From positions 1 to 64,000 of the forward strand of contig JABIDL010000031.1 of assembly GCA_018651745.1 (NCBI GenBank): a stretch of DNA of 64,000 nucleotides, written 5' to 3'. This stretch comes from Candidatus Neomarinimicrobiota bacterium. GTDB taxonomy: Bacteria > Fidelibacterota > Marinisomatia > Marinisomatales > TCS55. How positions within the stretch are numbered: the first letter of the stretch is position 1; each line of letters begins with the position of its first letter. Under the pieces are notes generated by a model, which saw nothing but the letters and a program-made list of their open reading frames with translations, ran no database searches and was not told the DNA's origin. The position numbers were made by a program, and so were the translations under genes. Below, piece after piece: positions 1-7,745 of the stretch.

Positions 1-50
<50 letters not shown>

Positions 51-63
51 AATATATGAATAA

Positions 64-294
64 TTACTTTTTATCCCGATAAATCAATGCAGCCGGTATA
101 ACGACCACATAGCCAAGAAAAAGCATCACAGGGGCGAGAGATAAACTGCGAAAGCTATTAACTGTGCCAGAATACATCACCAAATATCCTCCAGCGACTA
201 GCATCAGACCTAGTCCAAATAACAGATAATTTGGTTTAGTAAAGGCCCATCCGTCAAAGAGGTGGGTTTTATCCTGTGGATTTTCTTTGCCCAT
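64..294 (-). CDS. DUF3098 family small membrane protein
   Basis: A protein of about 76 residues with two hydrophobic segments and a short charged tail ending in YRDKK. The pattern of a short polar N-terminus, an aromatic-Lys-x-NYLL entry into the first membrane helix, a Ser-rich loop, then an APVMLFLGYV second helix matches DUF3098, known mainly from Bacteroidota; its function is unknown. An upstream in-frame ATG at 321 would add nine residues. I prefer 294 because a perfect inverted repeat (324-346) sits two bases from the outer ATG and would hide it, and because family members start close to the first helix. Neither start has a Shine-Dalgarno sequence. It lies between the tRNA and the divergent mltG. 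Confidence 0.72.
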   Translation of the reverse strand: MGKENPQDKTHLFDGWAFTKPNYLLFGLGLMLVAGGYLVMYSGTVNSFRSLSLAPVMLFLGYVVVIPAALIYRDKK

Positions 295-323
295 AGCGAC
301 GGCAAAATTACTGCATGCCATCG

Positions 324-346
324 CCGGAAACCAATCAATTTTCCGG
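324..346. promoter_or_regulatory. Inverted repeat in the mltG / DUF3098 divergent region
   Basis: A perfect 7-base inverted repeat, CCGGAAA (324-330) and TTTCCGG (340-346), with a 9-base spacer. It lies between two divergent genes, in the leader of the reverse-strand gene. No U run follows on either strand, so it is not a classical terminator. It could be an operator or a small hairpin in the 5' leader. Confidence 0.4.
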
Positions 347-437
347 TCTGTTAAAGGTGTGCTTTATTGAGAGTAAGGGATTTCTTTATCATTAGGAGTA
401 CGTAAGATCAATACATTAAATTCGCCCCCATTATTCT

Positions 438-1478
438 ATGTATTCTCACCATCTTAAGCCAACAGTCAAGATTGTAGGAGTTGTCGCTGCGGTTATTGTC
501 GGCAGTATGCTCGCATTTTATGTGCTCATCCTGTTTTGGCCTCAGGGGAACCCTTACAATACAACTACCATTGATATACCAAAAGGGAGTTCAGTGAAAG
601 AAATAGGTAGAGTTTTACATGATCGAAACGTGATTCGCAGTGAAAGAGCTTTCCTTTTTGCTGTAAGGGCACTCTGGGTAGAAACTGAAATACCTGCCGG
701 GTCTTACCAACTTATTCATGCCAATAGCAATTACAAAATTATTGACCAACTCGTTAACGGTGCTCCGGTACTAAAAAGAGTTACTATCCTTGAAGGTTGG
801 ACGTTGAAAAATATTGCTGCAGAACTTCATAAGAAACTTGGCGTCAACAAGAAACATTTTTTAAAAGCATGTAGAAACCGTCGTTTATTGAATGAATATG
901 AAATTCAGGCAGATTCATTTGAAGGATATCTATTTCCTGAAACCTATTTTTTCCCCGAGGACGAAGACCCGGAATTCATTGTAAAGGCCATGGCATCAGA
1001 GTTTAGGGGTACCCTTTTACCGTATTTGAAAGAGCGTATAATTGAAATGGGAATTACTGAACTTGAAGTTGTTACACTTGCATCTATTATTGAGGGAGAA
1101 GCCATTTACGATGCAGAGCGAGCCACAATTTCAGGCGTGTATCATAATCGGATAATTAAGGGAATGAAATTGCAGGCAGATCCAACCATTCAATACATTA
1201 TTGAGGATAGTCCACGGCGGTTATTGAACGTGGATTTAAAAATTGAATCGCCTTACAATACCTATTTAAATTTAGGACTTCCCCCGGGTCCAATTAACAG
1301 TCCCGGGAAAGCATCCATTATAGCTGCGCTTTATCCGGAGCAAAATGCATATTTGTATTTTGTAGCACGTGGTGATGGATATCATACATTTTCTAGAACA
1401 GAAAAAGAGCATAATCGGGCAAAACGAAAATTTCAACAAGTGCGGCGGCAAGCAAAAAATTCTAAACGAGGTAAATAA
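438..1478 (+). CDS. mltG: Endolytic murein transglycosylase MltG
   Basis: MltG (YceG-like family) cleaves nascent peptidoglycan strands inside the chain and is thought to set the release point of new glycan. The 346-residue protein has a short cytoplasmic N-terminus, one membrane anchor (about residues 11-34), then a periplasmic region. The catalytic signature LASIIEGEA is present with the presumed catalytic glutamate at residue 219, close to the E. coli position, followed by a conserved YHNR block and the QADPTIQY stretch. The C-terminus is very basic. The ATG at 438 is chosen because the anchor follows directly; there is no Shine-Dalgarno sequence. It is followed after 17 bases by pcrA and probably co-transcribed. 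Confidence 0.95.
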   Translation: MYSHHLKPTVKIVGVVAAVIVGSMLAFYVLILFWPQGNPYNTTTIDIPKGSSVKEIGRVLHDRNVIRSERAFLFAVRALWVETEIPAGSYQLIHANSNYKIIDQLVNGAPVLKRVTILEGWTLKNIAAELHKKLGVNKKHFLKACRNRRLLNEYEIQADSFEGYLFPETYFFPEDEDPEFIVKAMASEFRGTLLPYLKERIIEMGITELEVVTLASIIEGEAIYDAERATISGVYHNRIIKGMKLQADPTIQYIIEDSPRRLLNVDLKIESPYNTYLNLGLPPGPINSPGKASIIAALYPEQNAYLYFVARGDGYHTFSRTEKEHNRAKRKFQQVRRQAKNSKRGK

Positions 1479-1495
1479 TAAAATAAGGAAACTTC

Positions 1496-3670
1496 ATGAA
1501 AAGTAGTCGATTAAACGTATCTCAAAAAGCTGCTGTAGAAGCAGTAGGTAAACCGGTTCTTATTTTCGCTGGAGCAGGAAGCGGAAAAACCCGCGTGTTA
1601 ACCCATAAAATTTCCTATCTGGTTAATGAAAATATTGTAAATCCGGAAAACATTTTAGCGGTTACATTTACCAATAAAGCTGCCAAAGAAATGAGGGAAA
1701 GAGTTCACAAACTGCTCCAATCTAAATCCTCGGCTATTTCAATTGGTACTTTTCATTCAGTTTGCGCTCGACTCCTGCGCAATGAGATTCATAAAATTGG
1801 CTACACACGTGACTTTGTGATTTACGACATTCAGGATCAAAATGCATTATTAAAAACTATTTTAGACGGATTTGATATTCCAAAGACAGATATTTCACCT
1901 GCGAGTGCAGGACAGCATATCAGCCTGTTAAAAAACAGGATGATTCCTGTGAAAAAAGCTGGATCAAAAGCGCGGACAGTTTTGGACAAACGATTGGCTG
2001 AGATCTATAAAGCATATGAAAAAAGTTTAAAGAAGAACAATGCTGTGGATTTTGATGATTTGCTTTTATTGCCATTGCAAATATTTGAAAAACATCCCAA
2101 CGTTTTAAAAAAATATCGTGAACAGTGGAAATATGTTTTAGTGGATGAGTATCAGGATACCAACCGTCCACAATTTCTCTTGATAAAAATGCTTGCAGAA
2201 GGACACAAACAAATCTGCGTTGTAGGGGATGATGATCAATCAATATATGGATGGCGCGGTGCCGATGTCCGCAACATTCTTGATTTCGAGAAAGCTTTTC
2301 CCGGGTGCGAAACCTATACACTCGAAAAGAATTACCGCTCTACGGCTGAAATTTTGAAAGCCGCTACTACGGTTGTTAAAAACAATTTAAAACGCGCAAC
2401 AAAAGAATTAGAAGCGCATAATGGAGCAGGTGAAAAACTTGGTCTAATCGAAACCAATGATGAGGGAGAAGAAGCCGACGCTGTTGTGAATGCGTTAGAA
2501 AAAGAAATCAAGCTGAAAAAGCGCGCATTTAACCATTTTGCAGTGCTGTATCGCACCAACGCTCAATCTCGTGCTTTGGAAGACAGTTTCAGACGGAACG
2601 GAATTCCTTACAATATTGTTGGAGGAATTCGGTTTTACCAGAGGAAAGAAATCAAAGACATTATGGCATATCTTAAGCTTATTGTGAATCAAAAAGATAC
2701 AGTTTCATTACGGCGAGTAATCAATTTCCCTCCACGAGGAATTGGCAGTAAAACTTTAGATAAATGTGTTGCATATGCGGAGAAAAAGAAGTCGGATCTT
2801 TTAGATATATTAAATGATCCGGAAGGTATGGATATTCGCGGAAAACAGGGAGAAGCGCTCCTGAATTTCCATAGTATTATTACTAAATATTCAGATTTAC
2901 TTGAAAAACTTAGTGCCGGTGAACTAGTTCGCGCACTGGCGGAAGATACAGGATTGATTCGGTACTTCAAAGACGGTGACCAAGTTGAAGACAGAGATCG
3001 ATTCGAAAATATCATGGAATTTTTAAATGGTGTGGATGAATTCATGGCTCGCAATCCGGATGCAGTCATTCAAGAGTTCCTAGAAGAAGTATCTCTCTTA
3101 TCAGATATTGACCAATGGAATGATGAAGAAAATAGGGTAACGCTCATGACGGTTCATGCGGCAAAAGGATTAGAATTTCCGGTTGTATTTTTAGCCGGAA
3201 TGGAAGATGGTTTGTTTCCGATGTTCCAATCTTTGGAAGTTGTTGATCAATTGGAAGAGGAGCGCAGGCTTTTTTATGTAGGTTTAACTCGCGCACAACA
3301 TAAAGTATATTTACTCTATGCGAAAAATCGTCGTCGCTATGGAGGTGAAAGTTTCTATGGCTTGGTATCCAGGTTTATTAGCGAAATCCCCGAAGAAAGC
3401 CTAGAAAAAATCAACTTTTCTTCTGCTGTTACTAGAAAGCTTGTAACCTCAAAAGGTAAGGTTCGCATGGAATTGAAACGAACCGTTACCATTTTTGATG
3501 ATTTTCAAGTAGGCGACCCCGTTGAACACACAATTTTCGGATTGGGGAAAATAATGGCATTAAGCGGCTCGGGCGAAAACCAAAGAGTAGGAGTCGTTTT
3601 TAAGAATGGACTGAAGAAAAAACTTATTGTCCGTTTTGCTAACCTAAAAAAAGTAGTTAAATCGGAATAA
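1496..3670 (+). CDS. pcrA: ATP-dependent DNA helicase, PcrA/UvrD family
   Basis: A superfamily 1A 3'-to-5' DNA helicase acting in repair and replication restart. At 724 residues it has the usual PcrA/UvrD length. Walker A is GAGSGKT (residues 26-32), the Walker B/motif II is DEYQDT (from D217), motif III GDDDQSIYGWRG follows, and the late motifs TVHAAKGLEFPVVFLAGMED and VGLTRAQ are intact. The C-terminal 45 residues form the small beta-rich (Tudor-like) module typical of PcrA/UvrD, which helps separate it from Rep. An AAGGAA Shine-Dalgarno-like sequence lies before the ATG. The stop overlaps the ATG of the Fur-family gene (TAATG), indicating translational coupling. Confidence 0.95.
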   Translation: MKSSRLNVSQKAAVEAVGKPVLIFAGAGSGKTRVLTHKISYLVNENIVNPENILAVTFTNKAAKEMRERVHKLLQSKSSAISIGTFHSVCARLLRNEIHKIGYTRDFVIYDIQDQNALLKTILDGFDIPKTDISPASAGQHISLLKNRMIPVKKAGSKARTVLDKRLAEIYKAYEKSLKKNNAVDFDDLLLLPLQIFEKHPNVLKKYREQWKYVLVDEYQDTNRPQFLLIKMLAEGHKQICVVGDDDQSIYGWRGADVRNILDFEKAFPGCETYTLEKNYRSTAEILKAATTVVKNNLKRATKELEAHNGAGEKLGLIETNDEGEEADAVVNALEKEIKLKKRAFNHFAVLYRTNAQSRALEDSFRRNGIPYNIVGGIRFYQRKEIKDIMAYLKLIVNQKDTVSLRRVINFPPRGIGSKTLDKCVAYAEKKKSDLLDILNDPEGMDIRGKQGEALLNFHSIITKYSDLLEKLSAGELVRALAEDTGLIRYFKDGDQVEDRDRFENIMEFLNGVDEFMARNPDAVIQEFLEEVSLLSDIDQWNDEENRVTLMTVHAAKGLEFPVVFLAGMEDGLFPMFQSLEVVDQLEEERRLFYVGLTRAQHKVYLLYAKNRRRYGGESFYGLVSRFISEIPEESLEKINFSSAVTRKLVTSKGKVRMELKRTVTIFDDFQVGDPVEHTIFGLGKIMALSGSGENQRVGVVFKNGLKKKLIVRFANLKKVVKSE

Positions 3671-4095
3671 TGAACCAAAAAAGTAGACAACTCAAAAAAG
3701 CCCTGAAAAAAGAAGGACTTCGTTATACGTCTCAACGGCAGGCAATTTGGGACGAAATATGTTCCAGTGATGAACACCGCGATGTAGAAGAGTTGTTTAT
3801 TTCAATTCGTCAGGCTGGAATCAAGGTATCTCGCGCAACAGTGTACAGAACAATTGACGTTTTGGTGAAGAATAACCTCGTTCGAAAACTGGATTTGGGT
3901 GATGGCCGATCATTATACGAACATAAAATTGATCCGACTCACCACGACCATTTGGTTTGCATACGATGCGGACGAATCGAAGAGTTTATGATGGAAGAAA
4001 TAGAATCATTGCAGGACCGCATAGCAAAAAAGCATAACTTTAAGTTGATTCGGCACATTCACCAACTATTTGGAATTTGCAGTGAATGCCGTTAA
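3670..4095 (+). CDS. Fur-family transcriptional regulator
   Basis: A 141-residue metal-responsive repressor of the Fur superfamily. The N-terminal winged helix (about residues 1-85) includes the RYTSQRQAIWDEI opening and the KVSRATVYRTIDVLV recognition helix. The C-terminal dimerisation domain has the HHDHLVC metal-binding run and two CxxC pairs (CIRC, CSEC), which form the structural zinc site in many Fur, Zur and PerR proteins. Which metal or peroxide signal it senses cannot be read from sequence. It is coupled to pcrA by a 1-base overlap and its tail overlaps the convergent acetyltransferase gene by four bases. Confidence 0.9.
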   Translation: MNQKSRQLKKALKKEGLRYTSQRQAIWDEICSSDEHRDVEELFISIRQAGIKVSRATVYRTIDVLVKNNLVRKLDLGDGRSLYEHKIDPTHHDHLVCIRCGRIEEFMMEEIESLQDRIAKKHNFKLIRHIHQLFGICSECR

Positions 4096-4568
4096 AGTTT
4101 TTTTCTATAGATAAAACTTCCTGAGGCAGTTTCCCCTGCCGGTTCATAGCCCAATGTTGTATATAGTCTGATCGCGTCGTTATTTTTCTTTGCTACGTTT
4201 AATGTAAGACTAACTAATTTTTCATTTTTAGCAAACAGTTCTATATGTTTTACCAGATTTGTGCCAACACCCTGCTTGCGGTAATTACGGTCAACAATCA
4301 AATGAAAAAGATGCCCTGCCTGTTTTGTTCGCATCATGCGTAGGCTTATATATCCGATAATCCATTCCATATTTTTTGCAATAAAAGTCATGTTGTCTGT
4401 CATTGAATAGGATCGTTTCACCCACATGTCAAAATGGAATGGAAACTTCATCTTCGGGTCAGTCAAATTGAGGTCTTTTGGATTTTGAAACCATTGAGAA
4501 AGGCATGATTTTAATATCCGCCTGTCTTCCGGATGATCATAAGAAATGGTTTGAATCGTAGATTGCAT
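4092..4568 (-). CDS. GNAT family N-acetyltransferase
   Basis: A 158-residue GCN5-related acetyltransferase. The acetyl-CoA binding motif A is visible as LIVDRNYRKQGVGTNLVKHIE (R/Q-x-x-G-x-G/A), followed by the LTLNVAKKNNDAIRLYTTLGYE block of motif B. The first 60 residues, with several aromatic and charged residues, would form the acceptor side, but the substrate is not recognisable. It is transcribed away from the yhaM-like gene and converges on the Fur-family gene with a four-base overlap of stop codons. Confidence 0.88.
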   Translation of the reverse strand: MQSTIQTISYDHPEDRRILKSCLSQWFQNPKDLNLTDPKMKFPFHFDMWVKRSYSMTDNMTFIAKNMEWIIGYISLRMMRTKQAGHLFHLIVDRNYRKQGVGTNLVKHIELFAKNEKLVSLTLNVAKKNNDAIRLYTTLGYEPAGETASGSFIYRKKL

Positions 4569-4634
4569 AACACCTAAGTTTACGAAGCTGAGTATTCGGA
4601 GGCAAAACAGTATCCGTTAAATGTATGAGGCATT

Positions 4635-5603
4635 ATGAAAAAAATATCAACCATTTCTGATTTTAAAGAAGGGAAAACCATTCAAGGTTTTTTTCTTTGT
4701 GTTGAGAAACATTTGCGCCACACCCGAGGAGGCGATTTGTATTTAGATATCGTTCTCCGTGACAAGACCGGGCAAGTTAGTGCTAAAGTTTGGGACAATA
4801 TTCCCAAATTTCACGAAAAATTCAATCCGGGCGATCCTGTTGCAGTAGCCGGCGAAGTGGATACATTTCAAGATAGACCTCAGCTTGTTGTGAAAAAAAT
4901 CAATCGCGCATCTATTCAATCTTATGGTCGCTATGGTTATGATCCCGCCATGATTGTTCCAGCATCTCAAGCAGACCCCCAGGCAATGTGGAAATCTTTG
5001 ATGAAACATATAAAAGGAATAAAATCTAGCCATTTAAAGCAGATGATAAGTATCATTTATAAAGAATATAAAAATAGGTTTCTTGTTCATCCCGGATCTG
5101 CATCTTTACACCATTCTTACCGATCCGGATTGTTGGAACACACACTTTCGATGGCCAAACTTGCACAAACGATTGGTCCGCATTATAAAGCTGATCCAGA
5201 TCTGTTGATGGCCGGCGTACTCCTGCATGATATTGGAAAGCTGAAAGAATTATCCGATGGATTGGAATTTGATTACACGGATGAAGGTCACTTTATTGGG
5301 CATATTATTCTTGGTCGAGATATGACACTTGCTGCTATAAAAAAAGTGACAGGATTTCCAAAAGATTTGTCAAAAAAGGTGGAACATTTAATTTTATCCC
5401 ATCAAGGAAAATTTGAATGGCAAAGCCCAAGACGACCCATGTTTAAGGAGGCGCTATTGTTGCATTTAATTGATTATATGGATTCGCAGGTGAATATGAT
5501 GGATAGCATTCTTGATGATGAAACGGACGAAGGTGATTGGACAGATAGGCGGAATTATTTTCGATTGCCGCTTTATCGGGGACCTAAACCCTCCTCAAAA
5601 TAA
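4635..5603 (+). CDS. YhaM-like 3'-5' exoribonuclease (OB fold + HD domain)
   Basis: A 322-residue protein with an N-terminal OB-fold nucleic-acid-binding domain (about residues 10-90, DKTGQVSAKVWD) and a C-terminal HD metal-dependent domain. The HD residues appear in LHHSYRSGLLEHTLSM and GVLLHDIGK, with a later LILSHQG histidine. This order is that of YhaM/CbfI, a 3'-5' exoribonuclease that also acts on single-stranded DNA in Gram-positive bacteria. The activity here is inferred from the family. A GAGG lies four bases before the ATG. The ECF S-component gene follows after six bases. Confidence 0.85.
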   Translation: MKKISTISDFKEGKTIQGFFLCVEKHLRHTRGGDLYLDIVLRDKTGQVSAKVWDNIPKFHEKFNPGDPVAVAGEVDTFQDRPQLVVKKINRASIQSYGRYGYDPAMIVPASQADPQAMWKSLMKHIKGIKSSHLKQMISIIYKEYKNRFLVHPGSASLHHSYRSGLLEHTLSMAKLAQTIGPHYKADPDLLMAGVLLHDIGKLKELSDGLEFDYTDEGHFIGHIILGRDMTLAAIKKVTGFPKDLSKKVEHLILSHQGKFEWQSPRRPMFKEALLLHLIDYMDSQVNMMDSILDDETDEGDWTDRRNYFRLPLYRGPKPSSK

Positions 5604-5609
5604 GATTAC

Positions 5610-6134
5610 ATGACAATGGAACGATTGGTACAGGCTGCAATTTTTGCTGCATTGGCGGCCGGATTAGGATTCGCTCTTGTTTTTATTCCGAATGTTGAAC
5701 TTGTAACGGTTGTCATTTTTTTATCAGGCTTAACACTGGGACCAGGTTGGGGCGTATTGGTTGGCATCACATCTGAATCGATTTATTCAGGAATGAATCC
5801 GCTGGGTTCCGGACTTGCATTTCCACCATTATTTTTTGCTCAGCTAATTTCCATGGGGTTCGCCGGACTGATGGGAGGCTTGTTGAAACCGTTTTTATTT
5901 AAAAAAATTCCTTCTTTAATGCAGGGAATTACGCTTGGAATTTGTGGCTTTTTGATCACCTTTATTTATGATTCACTTACCACTCTCAGTTATCCCATTA
6001 CTGCTGGATTTGATTGGCCACAAACTATAGCGTTGTATATTTCCGGAATGGGAATGACACTGCTTCATCAAGTGTCCAATGCGATTGTGTTTTTAATTGG
6101 CATTCCGAAAGTTACACGACACCTTGTTTCATAA
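5610..6134 (+). CDS. ECF transporter S component, possibly for cobalamin
   Basis: A 174-residue, almost wholly hydrophobic protein with about five to six membrane segments. It has the small size and Gly/Pro-rich helices of substrate-binding S components of energy-coupling factor transporters. The loop ESIYSGMNPLGSG is typical of S components for vitamins. No EcfA or EcfT gene is nearby, so shared modules elsewhere would be needed (group II). It is two genes from a riboswitch-controlled BtuB-like receptor, so cobalamin is the most economical substrate, but that is an inference from neighbourhood only. An alternative ATG lies two codons downstream. Confidence 0.7.
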   Translation: MTMERLVQAAIFAALAAGLGFALVFIPNVELVTVVIFLSGLTLGPGWGVLVGITSESIYSGMNPLGSGLAFPPLFFAQLISMGFAGLMGGLLKPFLFKKIPSLMQGITLGICGFLITFIYDSLTTLSYPITAGFDWPQTIALYISGMGMTLLHQVSNAIVFLIGIPKVTRHLVS

Positions 6135-7743
6135 ATTAATTCGAGCCTGTGTATTGATTCTCGGTGTGTCGGGCACTGTTTTTTCTCAATCACTAGCCTT
6201 TGATTGGTCCGGGCAATTTGGTCTAGAAACAGAAGGGGGACGATTGCTTTGGAATCGGGCATGGACATCCGGCCCGATCGTCATGGATGGAACTTTTGCT
6301 TATTTCCCTCAACGATATGGAAAATTTATTTCTGACGATTATAAACCGGTAATAAACGGATCTTTTCCGACATTTAGAGCCCAACCGGATTCAGAAATTG
6401 TTAGCAGTTATATTGATTACACCCGAGGAGATTTCCTTCTGGACGAACTTGAAATCGGAATCAAATCAGCGCGCAAACATTCTAGCATTTCTATTGGAGC
6501 ATTTAAACGCGATTTTGCCGGAAGAGAGGGGCAGTTTTTGGTGCCATATTCTGATCTTCCTATTCAACAATCTTACAAGCTGGATTATAGATCTGATGAT
6601 GAAAATACTGATTTAGATGTGTCTGCTATTCGACTTATTTCGAATATAGGAATGCCTGATGATTCTTCAACAGAGGTTGGCAGTTATAAAGATGAAATAC
6701 TCTCCGGAGGAATGTTGTGGAGTTCCCGAACGGATAAATGGTTGTGGACTATGCAAGTAAGCGAGTTCAATCAAAAGCTGAAGACAGACATTTTAGCTTT
6801 TCCGGACTTGGGATCGGTGCGATTGAATCGTACGGATTGGCATGGCCGATTGAGTTCAATCAAACCGATTTTTCCTATGGATCATTTGGGATTTGTTTCC
6901 CAATCGCAAACGGTAAATGATTCGTTAATACGATCATTAAAATGGAGCACCATTTATGCCGGTTGGCAAAGTGAACATTGGGATGGAAATATCGGAATCA
7001 CATTGCCAAATAATTTAACAGAATCGCAAATGTATGCGAATTTCAATCATGAATTTTCCTTAAATAATTGGCATATTGCCACCCATGCATTGATCGAATT
7101 AGCCCCGCGTCATTATTTTGATTGGATTGACGACAGACGGCTGGATTATGAAACGTGGTACACGGGTGGATTTTCAATTGCCAAATCTTGGAAATCGTTT
7201 GAATTGAATGGAACTCTATCCGCCGGCATTCGGGAACAGGATGGATTTGAATCTCCGTTCCTTTCGCTTGGACCTGCGTGGAAATGGGAACCTTTTCGTC
7301 GGTGGTTTTTCAACGGGAATATCAATTATTCACCGGATCCAATCCGTGAATCCGATGGAATTGGGTTGAGAATGAACATAGGAATTCAAGGGACGGAATG
7401 GCTTTTTAAAGATAACATGAAAACGACACTTACTATTTGGGCGGAAACCGCTGGAATGCGCAACCAAACTTCTGTGTTTCATCCGATGTTTCAAAAACCC
7501 ATTTCTATTGGGGATGAAACGACTGTGGAAGATTATAGAATTTTTAATTTTCGAATGGATGCTGTGATTTCATCCGTCCGAATTCGATATCAAATTTTAA
7601 ATCTAATGAATGCAGCTTATCCGATATTTAGCGAATGGTTTCCGGATGCTACTGAAGCATCCACGCTTTTTCGCCCCAACCCCTATTTTCCACAAATGGG
7701 ACGCAGAGTGAGCATTACCATTACGTGGCAGTTTCTGGATTAA
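6124..7743 (+). CDS. Predicted outer-membrane beta-barrel protein, unclassified
   Basis: A protein of about 539 residues with a cleavable signal peptide (basic start, hydrophobic LIRACVLILGVSG, then VFSQS) and a body of alternating hydrophobic and polar strands rich in Trp, Tyr and Gly, ending in SITITWQFLD; this is the look of an outer-membrane barrel. I see no plug domain, TonB box or known enzyme motif. The longest frame opens with TTG at 6097, but TTG at 6124, 11 bases inside the ECF gene's end, puts the signal peptide at the very N-terminus and suits translational coupling. It converges on the BtuB-like gene with two bases between stops. A role in vitamin uptake is suggested only by context. 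Confidence 0.75.
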   Translation: MFHKLIRACVLILGVSGTVFSQSLAFDWSGQFGLETEGGRLLWNRAWTSGPIVMDGTFAYFPQRYGKFISDDYKPVINGSFPTFRAQPDSEIVSSYIDYTRGDFLLDELEIGIKSARKHSSISIGAFKRDFAGREGQFLVPYSDLPIQQSYKLDYRSDDENTDLDVSAIRLISNIGMPDDSSTEVGSYKDEILSGGMLWSSRTDKWLWTMQVSEFNQKLKTDILAFPDLGSVRLNRTDWHGRLSSIKPIFPMDHLGFVSQSQTVNDSLIRSLKWSTIYAGWQSEHWDGNIGITLPNNLTESQMYANFNHEFSLNNWHIATHALIELAPRHYFDWIDDRRLDYETWYTGGFSIAKSWKSFELNGTLSAGIREQDGFESPFLSLGPAWKWEPFRRWFFNGNINYSPDPIRESDGIGLRMNIGIQGTEWLFKDNMKTTLTIWAETAGMRNQTSVFHPMFQKPISIGDETTVEDYRIFNFRMDAVISSVRIRYQILNLMNAAYPIFSEWFPDATEASTLFRPNPYFPQMGRRVSITITWQFLD

Positions 7744-7745
7744 GC

